Assembly (NCBI GenBank): GCA_963922205.1
Contig: CAWUHX010000237.1
Coordinates: 434,001 to 498,000 of the forward strand
Direction: 5' to 3'
Source: Romanomermis culicivorax
Taxonomy: Eukaryota; Nematoda; Enoplea; Mermithida; Mermithidae
DNA length: 64,000 nt
Shown: positions 35,128 to 46,287 of the stretch, piece after piece
How positions within the stretch are numbered: position 1 is the first letter of the stretch
How the letters are laid out: each line of letters starts with the position of its first letter
Program-made: the position numbers and the translations under genes
The notes under the pieces: model-generated
The model's input: the letters and a program-made list of their open reading frames with translations, nothing else
What the model was told of the DNA's origin: nothing
Databases searched by the model: none

Positions 35128-35988
35128 ATTTATCATTTCTACAAAAAAAATGTTCACAAGTTAGTCAGATCTTATTATTTCTTGATACGTTATGCAGTAA
35201 ATACACTTTCTTTAACACTCCTACCACAATTGTTTTTATATCTGTTTTTACTGTATGGTTACAATATCCTTTTGAAATTTATGAAGATGGAGAAAATGTA
35301 AATGTTATGGATTCTACGATACTGTATACAAATAATGGTACAGCTCGGAAATAATGATGGGTTGTAGAAAAAATTTTACAATGTCTTGCAATGATATGTA
35401 ATGATGATACACAAAAAGGTGCCATCGTGCATCTTCCTCTGAACCCATAGACTTGATGTTGCTCATCCAAGTCACAGGCCCAGACCTAGATTTTTATGAT
35501 GGGCACTGCTGCAGTTGCAACGGGTGATGAAGGGCTGTGCAGTTAGTGGTAGAGAAGCTACCACCCAGTGTGCGAGAACCGTTACAGTCTGCAGGATGAT
35601 GGTCAATTTATGCAGTTACGAGCATGTTTCATACTATATATTTTCAACCCTACTGTATTTTCTTGTTGTAGCTGTGCCAATAAATTTCAAAACTTGTACA
35701 TCACAGGTACTAGGTTACAGTACGTTGATACTGTAGATTTATTATGTAGTCAGAAAAAAATATTTTACAATACATCAGTTTAGTCAAAATTTTCAAAGAG
35801 GCTGGTCATTTTTTCTATAAATTGCTTGATTGTTTTGTGTCAATTACAATGTCTGCACATTTGAAGTTTTTGTTAGAATGGTGCAAAATAAAGTAAAAGG
35901 TAAAAATTTTATACCTATTCTACCTACTTATTAAATTATAATATTTTTTATTTGAGGTAAAACACTGACCAACAAACAGAAAGGAGAG
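35128..35988. other. Polinton segment without recognisable gene
   Basis: Short open frames in several phases (35515-35783) suggest a decayed gene. I cannot assign it. Confidence 0.35.
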
Positions 35989-36342
35989 ATGGCTGATATG
36001 TTTTGGACTCATTTTTTGCTGGAAGCCAAGACCTTTTACAAAGACATAGCAAAGGTGTGCATTCATTTACGTTGTGAAGTTGGTTTACCTATGGGACATA
36101 AAAAAGTTACACAGTTTTGGTGTTTTGCTAAATTATTATTAATGGAATTGGATATTATCAAACCTCGCTCTATTTTTGCAGAAGATATTTTTTTCAAACT
36201 AGATACAACTCGTAAACTGTTTTTCATGAATATGGATAATTTGTATGCTTTTTCTAGATGTGAAGAGTTGAATACTATTATACAAAATAAAGCTTTATTA
36301 CTGTCTCAATGTAATACATTAATTGTTTCAATGTTCATTTAG
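35989..36342 (+). CDS. Polinton protein of unknown function
   Basis: An intact 117-codon frame between the ATPase remnant and the basic protein. Mixed hydrophobic/charged composition with no motif I recognise. The strand and position fit a Polinton gene. Confidence 0.45.
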   Translation: MADMFWTHFLLEAKTFYKDIAKVCIHLRCEVGLPMGHKKVTQFWCFAKLLLMELDIIKPRSIFAEDIFFKLDTTRKLFFMNMDNLYAFSRCEELNTIIQNKALLLSQCNTLIVSMFI

Positions 36343-36391
36343 CATTTGGCCATTATTGTAATATTTTTCTGTACTGTATGGTCTGTTTTGT

Positions 36392-36743
36392 ATGGCTTCT
36401 AGATTGAAGAAACATATTCACGAGGTCAATGTGATGAAAAATTCAAACTGTATTCAAAGATGTGTTTTTCTTCAACATTCTTCCCCCATCTGATCTGTTG
36501 TATATGTGGTGTCTGTTTCAACATATTGAACCGTAGTATTGCTATTAATTCTAAGTTAAAGAACAAATTGATAAAACATAAATTATTAGTTAGAGCTTTA
36601 GCTACAAGACACAAAAAAACAAGAAAAAGGATTTATGTAATAAACCTGCAAGAGTTGTTCAAAGTGGTGGAGCATTTTTACCTCTAGTATTACCGGGTTT
36701 ATTATCAACACTAGCAACTTTTTTTACAAAGAAATCATTGTAG
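36392..36743 (+). pseudogene. Polinton small basic protein with hydrophobic tail
   Basis: Starts MASRLKKHIHEV, is Lys/Arg-rich in the middle (ALATRHKKTRKR) and ends with a Gly-Gly hydrophobic tail (QSGGAFLPLVLPGLLST) in a second frame. Stops and at least one frameshift interrupt it. The layout recalls the small core-type proteins of Polintons and adenovirus pX, but that comparison is inference. The stop at 36741-36743 abuts the next ATG. Confidence 0.6.
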
Positions 36744-37592
36744 AATGAAATTCGTGAGTAAATTTGCTCTTATTCCTCATGAGGTTCTGAATAAGCTGAA
36801 TAACTCTCATGCTTCTTCTTCTTGGACTGCGAATGAAAAGACAGGTGTAGCTAACAAGTTGATGTGTATCATAACGAATTAGAGCATATTTTGAAGGATA
36901 ATACATTAACACCTGAAGAACAATACAAAATGTACTCACAATTATATTCACAAAATTTATCTTTTGAATATGAAAACGCTCAATCCACCACTGTAATTTT
37001 GAAATGAAAGGTTTTTGATGATAATGAAAATTAAAATGATAGTGCTAATTTGAAACAAAAAGAAAAAAATTGATTGAATGATGAAAAGTTAATTGGCGAA
37101 ATTCCTAGGCAATTTAAATGTTCAGCATCATTATTATTGGAACATGTGCAATGTAACCCTAGTATAAATATTAATCAGCAAGGGGAAGTATGAATTGATG
37201 GAAAATTAATTGAAGGATCACATATTATTGATTTATTACATGATTTGTCGCCTAAATATTCAAAAATTATGCAACTATTAGAAGTAACCAAATTTTCTAC
37301 TGCTTTGAGAAAATATAATGTACCCTTAGAGGCTATAGGAAATCATTTACATAGAATGTTATTCACTGTAGCTCGGAAGCTCTCCTACAAAACAGCTGTG
37401 GAAGCATCAGATGATCAGGCAAGCAGTAGTCTCAAGCAGTTGAATAAATCCCTCGCAAAAGGTATTGGCTTATTTTCAAGTGGTGAAGAAGAAGATATCA
37501 AAGACGATTCATTCTTGAGTAATGGAGGTTCGACAGAAAAGAAAATACGAAGAAAAGTTAGATCACTCAGAGGGTATACTCTTTTGTACTAG
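36744..37592 (+). pseudogene. Conserved unnamed Polinton protein
   Basis: The last 115 codons (37245-37592) are open. They and the stretch just before them contain EGSHIIDLLHDL and LRKYNVPLEAIGN, a pattern found in a conserved Polinton gene of unknown function. The N-terminal half (MKFVSKFALIPHEVLNK) is broken by stops and frame changes. A role in virion assembly is possible but not shown. Confidence 0.6.
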
Positions 37593-38674
37593 ATGAATAC
37601 CTTACTTTCGAAATTGTACAAAAATTTACAAGGAGCCTTTTCTAGTATTGAAAAATTATATGTTGAGGCTAGAAAACACTATGAAACAATTACATGTAAA
37701 AATGTTAAAGATTGGCTCTCCAAACAAGATAGTTTCACCCTACATAAGCAAGTAAATAAATAGTTTTCACATAATGGTATTTATGTTACAGTTATGGATC
37801 AACAATGGGAAATTGATTTGCCTGATATGCCTTCTTTAGCAGATTTTAATGATGGATATAAATTTATGTTTATATGTACGGATGTGTTAATAAATAGGCA
37901 TGGGTTGAACCATTAAAATCAAAACATGCAAAGAATGTATGCAATGCTTTTCAAAATATTTTAAAAAGAGGTCAAATCCCTTGGAGAGTGTGCAATGATA
38001 AAGGAAAAGAAATTGTCAACAAAGATTTCCAAAAACTATTAAAAGCCTTTTACTTCCCCGAATGAAGACATGAAATGCTCAATAGTGTAATGGTTTAATA
38101 GAACCTTAAAAACTAAATTATTTGAATATTTTATGGGATTTTCCACTTATAAATGGATTGATATTCTACCAGCAGTTGTTTCGAACTACAATCATTCTAT
38201 TCATAGATCAATCAATGAAAACCTGTTAGTGTGAATTATTCTAATGGAAAAATTATATGGCAAAGACTACCCCCAAAGCTTATACACTAGAAAATCTAAG
38301 ATCCATATAGGAGATTACATGCAAATTAGTAAGCATAGAGGCATGTTCGACAAAGATTATTTACCTCAATGGAGTGATAAAGTTTTTAGAGTAAAACATA
38401 TTGTGAAGACTAGAAACCATATACTTTATAGAATTCAAGATTTGGAAGGCAAGGATATAGGAGGGCGTTTTTATGAAAAAGAGCTGCAGAAAATTGATTT
38501 TAATCCTAATATCCAAGAATACAAAATTGAAAAGGTTTTGAAAACTAAACATTTACAAGATGGTCAGAATAGAGTACTTGTGAAGTGGTGGGGTTATCCT
38601 GAATAATTCAACAGTTAGATTTTAGAAAAGGAGATACAAAACAGTGATGACAATGATTACGATGAACAACCTTG
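37593..38674 (+). pseudogene. Polinton integrase (rve) with chromodomain
   Basis: A retroviral-type integrase that joins the terminal repeats to target DNA. The core shows DLPDMPSLADFNDG with the first acidic residues, NDKGKEIV with the second Asp, and FNRTLKTKLFEY after the position of the catalytic Glu, which is replaced at a stop. Residual stops and frameshifts occur at about 37762-38230. The C-terminal 120 codons (38244-38606) are intact and hold an SH3-like segment plus a chromodomain ending VKWWGYPE. The dead catalytic core means this copy cannot integrate itself. Confidence 0.85.
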
Positions 38675-39014
38675 AACTGGCATACTATGTTCAACATGAT
38701 GCAATTTTATCGAAAATGTTTCTAGCCATTTTTGCTTGCGATACATTACCAGAAATAGTTAAAAGACCTGTGGCTTTTATTGCCAACACTGATGCATCTT
38801 TTCAAAAAGGAAGTCATTGGATAGCCATGTATTTCAATAGTGATAACTCTGTATATTATTTTGATTCATATAGTTAACCACCAATTATTCCTGTTTTTAT
38901 AAACTATATTAACAAAAATGCTACAGTAAGACACACAAATAAGAAACACCTACAAAATTTTTATAGCAGAGTTTGCTGTGTATATACTGTGTATTTTTTG
39001 TATTATAAAGTGTG
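38662..39014 (+). pseudogene. Polinton adenain-type cysteine protease
   Basis: A Ulp1/adenovirus-family protease that processes capsid proteins. SHWIAMYF carries the catalytic His and VYYFDSY the acidic partner. After one in-frame TAA at 38876, the nucleophile-like Cys lies in YSRVCCVYTVYF, where the family normally has CG and a Gln nearby. Apart from that stop the frame is continuous to 39014. Confidence 0.78.
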
Positions 39015-39271
39015 ACATGTTCGTATGTATAAAATGTTTAAAAGTTTTAGTAATACAAATTTTGCTTACAATGATAACTTAGTTTGTAAGTTTTTTGATT
39101 GTAAATTTTCTGTAAAAAATCAACTGCAAAATGAATTATTTATGAGTTTGTAAAAGTTAACTAGGTGTTCTTTATATATTTTTGTATAATTTTATTACTT
39201 TACTAGCTCCGCCTTTTTATAGAATTTATAGTTAATTATCTAATTGTTAAATAAAGATTTTTTATTTTGAA

Positions 39272-39574
39272 ATGGGTATTAGTAATAGCACTCCTTGGGA
39301 ATCATTTCACATCAGTGTTTGGGATTTTTTTGGAGAATGTTCACCTCGAAACAAAGTGGTGTTCTTTAGTCAGGGCATACTAATATATATTGTAGTCATT
39401 GCAGCTTTTATAAATTTATCTCTTTACAATAACAATACACAGTTGTGGGTTGGCTTATTGTGCACATGTATAGGGTATTTATTATCTAGCCCAGTACCAA
39501 GACTACTACCATCACATAAATTGTTGAAGACAATACCTACAACCGCTAACATTATAAATAATGACAACCTTTGA
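39272..39574 (+). CDS. Polinton membrane protein, intact
   Basis: 100 codons with a short polar head and two hydrophobic helices (GILIYIVVIAAFINLSL and WVGLLCTCIGYLL). A small protein of this design recurs in Polintons upstream of the penton gene. Function unknown. Its stop codon overlaps the start of the next gene (ATG at 39561). Confidence 0.65.
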   Translation: MGISNSTPWESFHISVWDFFGECSPRNKVVFFSQGILIYIVVIAAFINLSLYNNNTQLWVGLLCTCIGYLLSSPVPRLLPSHKLLKTIPTTANIINNDNL

Positions 39575-40433
39575 TGATCAATTTTATATCACTTCACCTA
39601 GTAATAGCGAACATGGAAACATACCCACAGATTTTTCAGCCCATCTACCTACCCTCTGAAGCTAGATGATAGTTGGGAGGTAGGGTTAAGTGAAATAATA
39701 TACCCCTATAGTTGGGCTACATTTTTCAAATATGGTGGAGATAATGTGATGATGTTAATTATGGATAGTGTTAGAAATAAAGTTAAAGAAATTAAAGTTA
39801 TAGTTTTTGAAAAACATTACTTTAAGGTATCTGAGTTAATTGAGGAATTGAATGCAAAAATTGGAGCAGCAATTGCAGGAACTGACATTGAAATCATGTT
39901 TTCATATAATGAACACAGTTGAGGTTTGGTTAATTTTAAAATAAAAAGTGGCACAAGTTTGCGGAGAATATCTCTAAGCAACCGTTTGATGGAAATTCTA
40001 GGTTTTAGCGCTACCAATACTGCTTCTGATGCAACTGCTGAAGATTTTTTAAATAGAAGTGTGAATATTAACCTATATACTGTTTAAGAAAAACCCCCAA
40101 AGTCTAACGCCCATAATCCAAAGCTATTTTTCTTGCTGAACCAGGAAATAAACATTTATATATGTTAGGAATTCAATCACCAAGTTTAAACGATTCACAG
40201 AGTTTTTATGTTTACTGTAACATTATTGAAAATCAAATTGTTGGAAATACTTTAGCACCACTTTTACGTATAGTAAACGTGCAGGGAAAATACAAAGAAA
40301 ATACAAATTACCTCATTATATACCCATTCAATTAAAAGAAATTGCTGTACTTGAAATTAATATAAAAAACAGCATGAATGAATTTATAGGATTATAATTC
40401 CGGGATGTTATAGTTAAATTACATATCCTGTGA
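39561..40433 (+). pseudogene. Polinton minor capsid (penton) protein
   Basis: A single-jelly-roll vertex protein. N-terminal FDDQFYITSPSNS and DSWEVGLSEIIYPYSW are the family signature. The end FRDVIVKLHIL also fits. At least three in-frame stops (near 39655, 39920 and 40086) and one or more frame changes break it. Confidence 0.75.
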
Positions 40434-40587
40434 TGTACTCCTTCATTCCTATAATAATAGTATCAAATTTTTACTAGCATTTATTCATTCATTTGTATTT
40501 GAACACATTGTTGTCAGGTTGAATTTTTGCAAATGCTCTTAATTTATTTATTTATTCGCTTGTTCATTTTGATTTACAAAGCAAGAT

Positions 40588-40878
40588 ATGCATACAGTAT
40601 TTGTTCCCAAAACTGTTGATTACTGGGTCAATATTTATCAACATAGCATTCAAGATAATCAATTCCAACTAGGTGGAGCCTTAGAAGGTTTTAGAGCAGC
40701 ATACCCTTTTTATTATAGACACCAGGGAGCAGGAGTGGGTAATTTTTTCAAGAGTTTGTGGCGTCTAGCTATGCCTTTGTTAAAGTCCACAGGAAAGCAT
40801 GCACTTGCTTCAGGTTCTAAAATTGCAGGTGATGTAGTAGATGGTTGTTCTTTTAAAAAAAGTATTGCTGGGCATTGA
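40588..40878 (+). CDS. Polinton small Gly-rich protein
   Basis: 96 codons. The GAGVGNFFKSLWRLAMPLLK stretch followed by ASGSKIAGDVV matches a small protein usually found near the Polinton capsid genes, perhaps membrane-active by analogy with adenovirus pVI (inference). The frame probably once extended further, because related codons continue in another phase to about 40950. Confidence 0.55.
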   Translation: MHTVFVPKTVDYWVNIYQHSIQDNQFQLGGALEGFRAAYPFYYRHQGAGVGNFFKSLWRLAMPLLKSTGKHALASGSKIAGDVVDGCSFKKSIAGH

Positions 40879-41112
40879 TGAAATGCAGCAGGGAACTTAT
40901 TACATGAGGGTGACCGCATTCAGAAAGTAAAAGGTCTAGCGAAGCGTATACATATAAATTATATAATATAAAAGCAATAAAAAATTGAATAATGGTCATC
41001 ATCATCATCAACTACATCAAAAACAACATAAACATAAACATCTAAAATGATATTCCTTATTCTTGAAAAAGACTCCACATAGAGTAGTCGGTTTCAAGGA
41101 TATCTATTCGAA

Positions 41113-42479
41113 ATGAGTAAATTTATTGATGCTGCATTGTCTCCTAGTAGTAAAACTGAACTAGATTTATTTACCATACCACCAACATGGGTCACTATTC
41201 ATAGAAGTTTATGGTTGGAAATTCAACTCCAAAATCCTTGTACTTATGAGGGATCATATGAATTTGTTATTTCACCTGATTCATATATGCTAGATTTATC
41301 AGAAAATTTTATATATTTTACTATTCGAATTACAAAAGCTAGTGGTAGTGCTTGCGTTTTAACATCAGATGCCAGCACCAACCCCACTGTTAATGTTGTA
41401 GCACCAATTAACTTGATCAGCAAAACATTATTCAAACAGATCAAAATTTATTTAAATGGAAAATTAATATCTGAGAGGTAAGTTTTATAATTAAATGTAT
41501 GTTCACATGTTTGTTAAATTTTAACATTTTAACATTTTAGCGGTGATAGATACGCTTGGAGAGCTTATTTGCAAATGGAGTTAAACTATGGTCATGATGC
41601 TAAATCGACACACATTACAACTGCTGGTTATACTTTTGAAAATGATGATGTTCTTGATATAAAGAAAAACAAAGGTGCTTTGGAAAGAGTGTGAATGTTT
41701 AAAAACAGTACAGTCATTGGGTTAATGGCCCCCATACATGCTGATCTATTTATGCAAGAACACTTTCTATTAAATCAGTGTACCTTGAAAATTGACTTAT
41801 ACAGACATAAAGATGATTTCTGTTTGCAGAAATTTATATCTGCTGACAATGAAGCTTATAAGATCGAACTTAAAAGCATGTCTTTATTTATTAAAAAAGT
41901 TGAAGTTGGGAATAATATCAACCTAGCTATTGAATCTATGTTACAAAGCACTGCTGCAAAATATCCTAATCTAGTTGTTGCTCGGCTCCTCTAAACTCGC
42001 TGTTCACAGGTCCCTTGCCTCGTCATCTCATTGTGGCTCTTGTTGGTGGTGCTGCTACTAGGGGTGATTATCAGCAGAGTCCCTTCAATTTTAAACATTT
42101 TGCATTAAACGAGATTGAAATAACTAGGGGTACTACAATACTGCCTACTACTCCTCATATCTTAAATTTTGAAGAAAACAAATATTTGTGTAGTTTTATA
42201 CAATTATTTGAAGGTGTAGGTATTGGTACAGATAACAAGGGTAACAAAATTACTCAAAATTCTTTTGCAACACATAATGCACTTTTTGTTTTTGATTTGA
42301 CTCTTTGCCTTATGGATGGTAATTTTTGGGAACTCATACACAAAGGAACCACTAGTCGACAAATGAATTTTGGTGAGGATATACCTGATGGAGGTATTGA
42401 AGCACTTATATATGCAGAAGTTGACTCTCTCATGATGATTGATAAAAATTGTGAAACTTTTATGGATTATAGTATTTGA
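41113..42479 (+). pseudogene. Polinton major capsid protein, double jelly roll, with intron
   Basis: The hexon-like capsid building block. Exon 1 is 41113-41477 and a GT/AG intron spans 41478-41540. The frame then resumes as GDRYAWRAYLQMELNYG, the expected segment. PIHADLFMQEHFLLNQCTL follows. LFTGPLPRHLIVALVGG marks the second jelly roll, and the last 154 codons are open to TGA. Defects are one in-frame TGA at 41692-41694 and a frameshift near 41990. Most of the fold is otherwise preserved. Confidence 0.85.
41478..41540 (+). other. Spliceosomal intron in the capsid gene
   Basis: 63 bp: donor GAG|GTAAGT, AT-rich interior, acceptor CATTTTAG. The first codon read into the intron is TAA, and removal keeps phase 2 across the junction. 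Confidence 0.72.
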
Positions 42480-43736
42480 CTGAACTATATATGTTCTGAT
42501 TTTTTATAATAAAAAACATGTATAGTTTTGTTGTTTATATGATCCTTCTCATTACCTATTATTATTTAGAACTAGTCTTTCAATCTATCCCTCATTATAG
42601 ATGGTTTTCCTTCCTACTCTCAGTAATTATCTCACACCTTTTTATTCTTTCTATCCTATGAACTACAGAAAAACTCTATAAAAGACAACAAATCTCAGTA
42701 AGAACAACACTCTACTTTTCATGCAATGATTTTTACACCTGGTCTCTATATCTCCTTCACTCATTCATTCATGCACCTCTAATTATTTTACTATAATAAC
42801 ATGTTTTTCTCCAGTAACCCTTTGTATTTTCCAATAGATGACACACTAGAACTCTAGAGTAACAACCACTAATATAAGTTGCAATTAAGAAAATTTTATT
42901 GTTATAATTTTATTTAATTTTTATCAAACATATTATACAACTAAAAAATAAAAGTATATACAAATAATACCCAAAAATAAAAAACATTAAGTTCTTAAAA
43001 GGTTTTGCAGAAATTTTTACTTACGTAAAATTAATATATACAATTATACAATGACAAACACCAGGACTGCTGTCTCTATTCCTAGCCACTAAAATTTTAA
43101 AACTTATTTTAATTAAAGCAAAAATTTTTGTTCTAATATATACTCTACATATATATACCATTTTTAGCTGCTTACTAGTAGGTACAAAGGCTGTTATTCA
43201 CACTCTTTTTTATTTCCTGGTTTTTCTTACTATATATTTTTCTCACATTGTGAAATCTATATTTATGCAGATAAGCTATTCTTTTTTATCTTCATAACCT
43301 TTCTTATTGTACAAGAATTTCATAATATGCTAGAAAACCTTCTAGAATATTCTATAGAAACAATGATTCAACGATTTACCTACTTACCTACATACATATA
43401 TACACACATACATACATACATACATACATACAATACATAATTTATTGTACAGTAATTAACACTTGTTCTTTGTTACATTTTAGGAAAGTTTGTTATCTCT
43501 TTGTTATACTGATTATTTACTGTGCAATTCAGCTATTTCTTCCACTATACACTAACACCTGCCTTTTTGTAACTAGATAGTAAAATTCTGTACCATAGTT
43601 TGTTTTAATACAATTTATCCTGTTCATGTCTTATCCCAAAATATTACAGTAAAAGGCCATAACAAATTTTTACCCTCATTAGATATAACTCTATAGAACT
43701 AAACCATGTCTTTAAGTATTATAACATCAAAACTTA
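42480..43736. other. Polinton 3' region, non-coding
   Basis: AT-rich sequence with no recognisable polymerase or capsid gene. A short tandem repeat of TACA lies at 43387-43432. Confidence 0.55.
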
Positions 43737-43976
43737 CTAGAAACGTGGCAGGGCTAAAGCTACATGGTGGTCGACATATTTCTGATTGATCCCTATCCAT
43801 TGAGCCCTCGCACCGGGCGGTAGGATATTCCACAGGTGCGAGGCTAATTGTTCATCATCCAGGGTGGGGTTTTTGAACATACAGCTTAGGTGTTTCCTGA
43901 AACCCCAAAAGGGTTTCGTCCTAGTGGGATACAACTCTCCATGCTGGCTTTTCCACCAACTTTTGAAATTGATCAA
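43737..43976 (-). CDS. HMG-box-like exon of unknown origin
   Basis: About 80 open codons antisense to the Polinton genes and clearly GC-richer than them. FKSWWKSQHGELYP, FWGFRKHL, KNPTLDDEQLASHLW and ARAQWIGINQKY follow the spacing of an HMG box, though a three-residue gap makes this tentative. A consensus GTAAGT donor sits at the end (about 43738). A possible acceptor lies upstream at about 43994. No matching second exon was joined. Confidence 0.35.
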   Translation of the reverse strand: MINFKSWWKSQHGELYPTRTKPFWGFRKHLSCMFKNPTLDDEQLASHLWNILPPGARAQWIGINQKYVDHHVALALPRF

Positions 43977-44757
43977 AGCCTTCTCCCAAAATGTCTACCC
44001 CAGCATGTCGATGTCGATCATAGCTAAAAATGGTGCTAAATTAACAATAGTATTTTTCAATATTCAAATTTTATCTGTATTAATTTGAATTTAAAATATA
44101 TTCATAATATCAACCTACCATATGCCTTATAAGAGGCCCTCAGAGCGGTGATGAAGGCGATGAATATCCTTTTCATTTTTGTAGTAGTCATCATCATCAT
44201 CATCGAGCAAGAATAAAAAAAAAGATTTTTCTTCTTCTTTTTTTCCTATTTATACCTCTTTTTCCTCATTAAAGCTTTTCCAGTTTTTTCTGCCTTTTTG
44301 GTTGAATCTTTTTAGTTTTTCTTCTCCTTCTTCTATGAAGCTTCTAGGTTATCCCAGAAAGCTATCAAAAATAAGCACCACCTTAATTGTTTGGTAAAGT
44401 GTCTCTTGCTACCAGCTTTTATAGAACCTTTGACCTTTTCTAGCATTTATTATTGAATTTATGAGCTGAATGGGCTTCAGTGGTCTAACCTCTTCATGTT
44501 TGTTTTGGAAAACAACTAGTATACAAAATCAGACATTTACCTGTATAAATCAGTATGTATTATGAGATGTATCAGTTTCTATACACATCCTATCTTGTGT
44601 GTATGTCTAGCATCAATGTTTTAGTAGACCTTTAACCTCTGACACAGTTTTCTTCATGTATATGTGCGCTGTGTTCTCTTTCTTTCTTCCCTTCATCTAT
44701 TTTTGTATCAATTACAGTTTGTACACCGAGGACAGTTCCTTTTTGCATCTATAGTGT
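43977..44757. other. Polinton right-half spacer
   Basis: Contains a short GC-richer block (44118-44190) whose minus strand has ATG, 18 open codons and a GTAGGT donor. It does not join in phase to the HMG-like exon. Otherwise no gene. Confidence 0.35.
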
Positions 44758-45600
44758 CTTCAATTTTCTACACGTTTTTCTATACCAGTCTCTTTCTGGT
44801 CATTTTTCATGAAAGATCTTTTCGGTCATTTTTCATGACCTTATAAGTATGAACCTGTAGAAATGATGTTTCATCGCATGTAGACTTTTAGAGGTTTTAC
44901 TCATAGAATTGAGCATTACTGACATAAAAGACTGTTCTAATTTGGACAATCATTCAGAAATCCAGGGCTCCGATTAGCTTTTCTGTATACCTGCAGATGG
45001 TGCACCTCTCATTTTGGAGCCTGAGGGCGCTTTTTTGGAAGACTTCCTCCGTGGGTGGAGGGAGTCATTTTTACACATGCTTTCTTTCAGTTTTTCCAGT
45101 TTTGCTTACTTTATTATTTTTCCTTTTTTTATTTTTGTAGTTGGACTAAATGATTATTTCACAATAAAACAAAATTGATGCATTGATTTAAAAGCTTTTT
45201 CTTTTGATATGTAAAGATTACGACAAGATCTCCAAATTTTCTACACACTTTCTATACCCGACTCCTTATGGTCATTTTTTCTATAAAAGACCTTTTTGGT
45301 GATTTTTCACAGGGAATCAACTTTATATGCATGCACCCGTAGGAATAATGTTTCATCGGGTAGACTTTTTCGAGATTTTACTTATAGAACAGACCATTAT
45401 TGACCAATCTGACCAATCTGGCAACTACTCACTGGAATGATCGTTCAGGAATGGGACCTCCAGCCATATTTATGCCTGCAGGTAGCACCCTTTTGTCAAA
45501 CGGGGTCAGGGGGTGCAAATCTTTGAAAGACTTCCTCTGCCCACAGAGGAAGTTGTTTTTTATACATGCTCTCTTTTTTCCTTTTCCATTTTTTGTTCAT
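44758..45600. repeat. Diverged tandem duplication inside the Polinton
   Basis: Two direct copies, about 44758-45115 and 45233-45600. They share TCTACAC-TTTCTATACC, GGTCATTTTT, ATGTTTCATCG, TAGACTTTT, GAAAGACTTCCTC-like sequence and TACACATGCT. Non-coding. The copies are separated by about 118 bp of unique sequence. Confidence 0.7.
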
Positions 45601-45677
45601 TGCAGTTTTCCTTTTTCCATTTTTTGTTCATCATCAATTTTCCTTCTTCACCTACAGTAACACGACTATTACCCTAA

Positions 45678-45895
45678 TTCTACTATTACCCTAATTCAAA
45701 AATTACCATAATTCCACTATTATGGTAACTCCAGAACCTGCATGCTTAACCATACGACCTATAAATCGACCAAAAATCGAGTGTGTATGCTTACCATACG
45801 ACCTATAAATCGACCAAAAATGACAAATTATAGGTCGTACACAAAAGATAGGGATATCTTTAACCATACGACCTATATGGTCCGGCCTTACTACT
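45678..45895 (-). repeat. Polinton right terminal inverted repeat
   Basis: Inverse of 34493-34710, ending CCTTACTACT. The six following bases GGCAAA are the second target-site copy. Retains the same three internal words. Confidence 0.92.
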
Positions 45896-46023
45896 GGCAA
45901 ACTATTGCAGACAACACAAAAGTTGAGGAAGCCAATTTAAGAAGCCAATCTGAACTCTTTACAGTCAATACTTTTTTCTACTTTTATTCTCAAAAATTCC
46001 AAACTTTTTACACCATATCACTT

Positions 46024-46287
46024 ATCTTTTCCAACAATAAAAGAACATCTTGATTTTTCTTCTATATGCTTGAGTCTCCTGGCGAACTGTGATTCGGCTG
46101 TGTTCCAAACGTTTTGCAAAATGTCAGCATGCTGTTGAGGTTCCAGTCTAAATTCTACCACGTCTCGGCATGTTGTGCTCCGTTCTTGGTGATTCTGTAC
46201 CGCTACTTTTGGCAATGATTTTGCACACAATTGACGACGGTAATTCGAGTTTACTGTAACTATCCTCACCTTTCTAATTTTCGTCAT
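46024..46287 (-). CDS. Possible first exon of an ASPP-like gene
   Basis: About 88 codons from ATG 46287 to a possible donor (GATAA|GTGATA) near 46024. The stretch ERSTTCRDVVEFRLEPQQ followed by ILQNVW resembles the N-terminal ubiquitin-like domain of ASPP (apoptosis-stimulating of p53) proteins, where TxCRDVV and a later EVW are conserved. Later exons with ankyrin repeats and SH3 would lie towards lower coordinates, across the Polinton, and were not found in this window. Confidence 0.35.

Larger units (their letters stand above)
34493..45895 (+). mobile_element. Polinton/Maverick element, degenerate
   Basis: An 11,403-bp element with the hallmarks of a Polinton, a self-synthesising DNA transposon related to adenovirus-like viruses. 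It has 218-bp terminal inverted repeats beginning AGTAGTAAGG and a target duplication GGCGAA/GGCAAA (5 of 6 bases). One strand carries packaging ATPase, small basic protein, conserved unnamed protein, integrase with chromodomain, cysteine protease, membrane protein, penton and major capsid genes. No protein-primed DNA polymerase B frame was found. The length is below the usual 15-20 kb, so a deletion is likely. Stops and frameshifts are scattered through several genes. Confidence 0.93.

Noticed and set aside
35279..35470. Minus-strand frame inside the Polinton
   Set aside because: No motif, opposite to all recognised Polinton genes, in a decayed segment.
44118..44190. Short minus-strand exon joining the HMG-like exon
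   Set aside because: The donor is in phase 1 and neither candidate acceptor keeps the downstream frame open.
42480..45677. Polymerase B gene of the Polinton
   Set aside because: No frame over about 90 codons and none of the expected polymerase motifs was seen on either strand.
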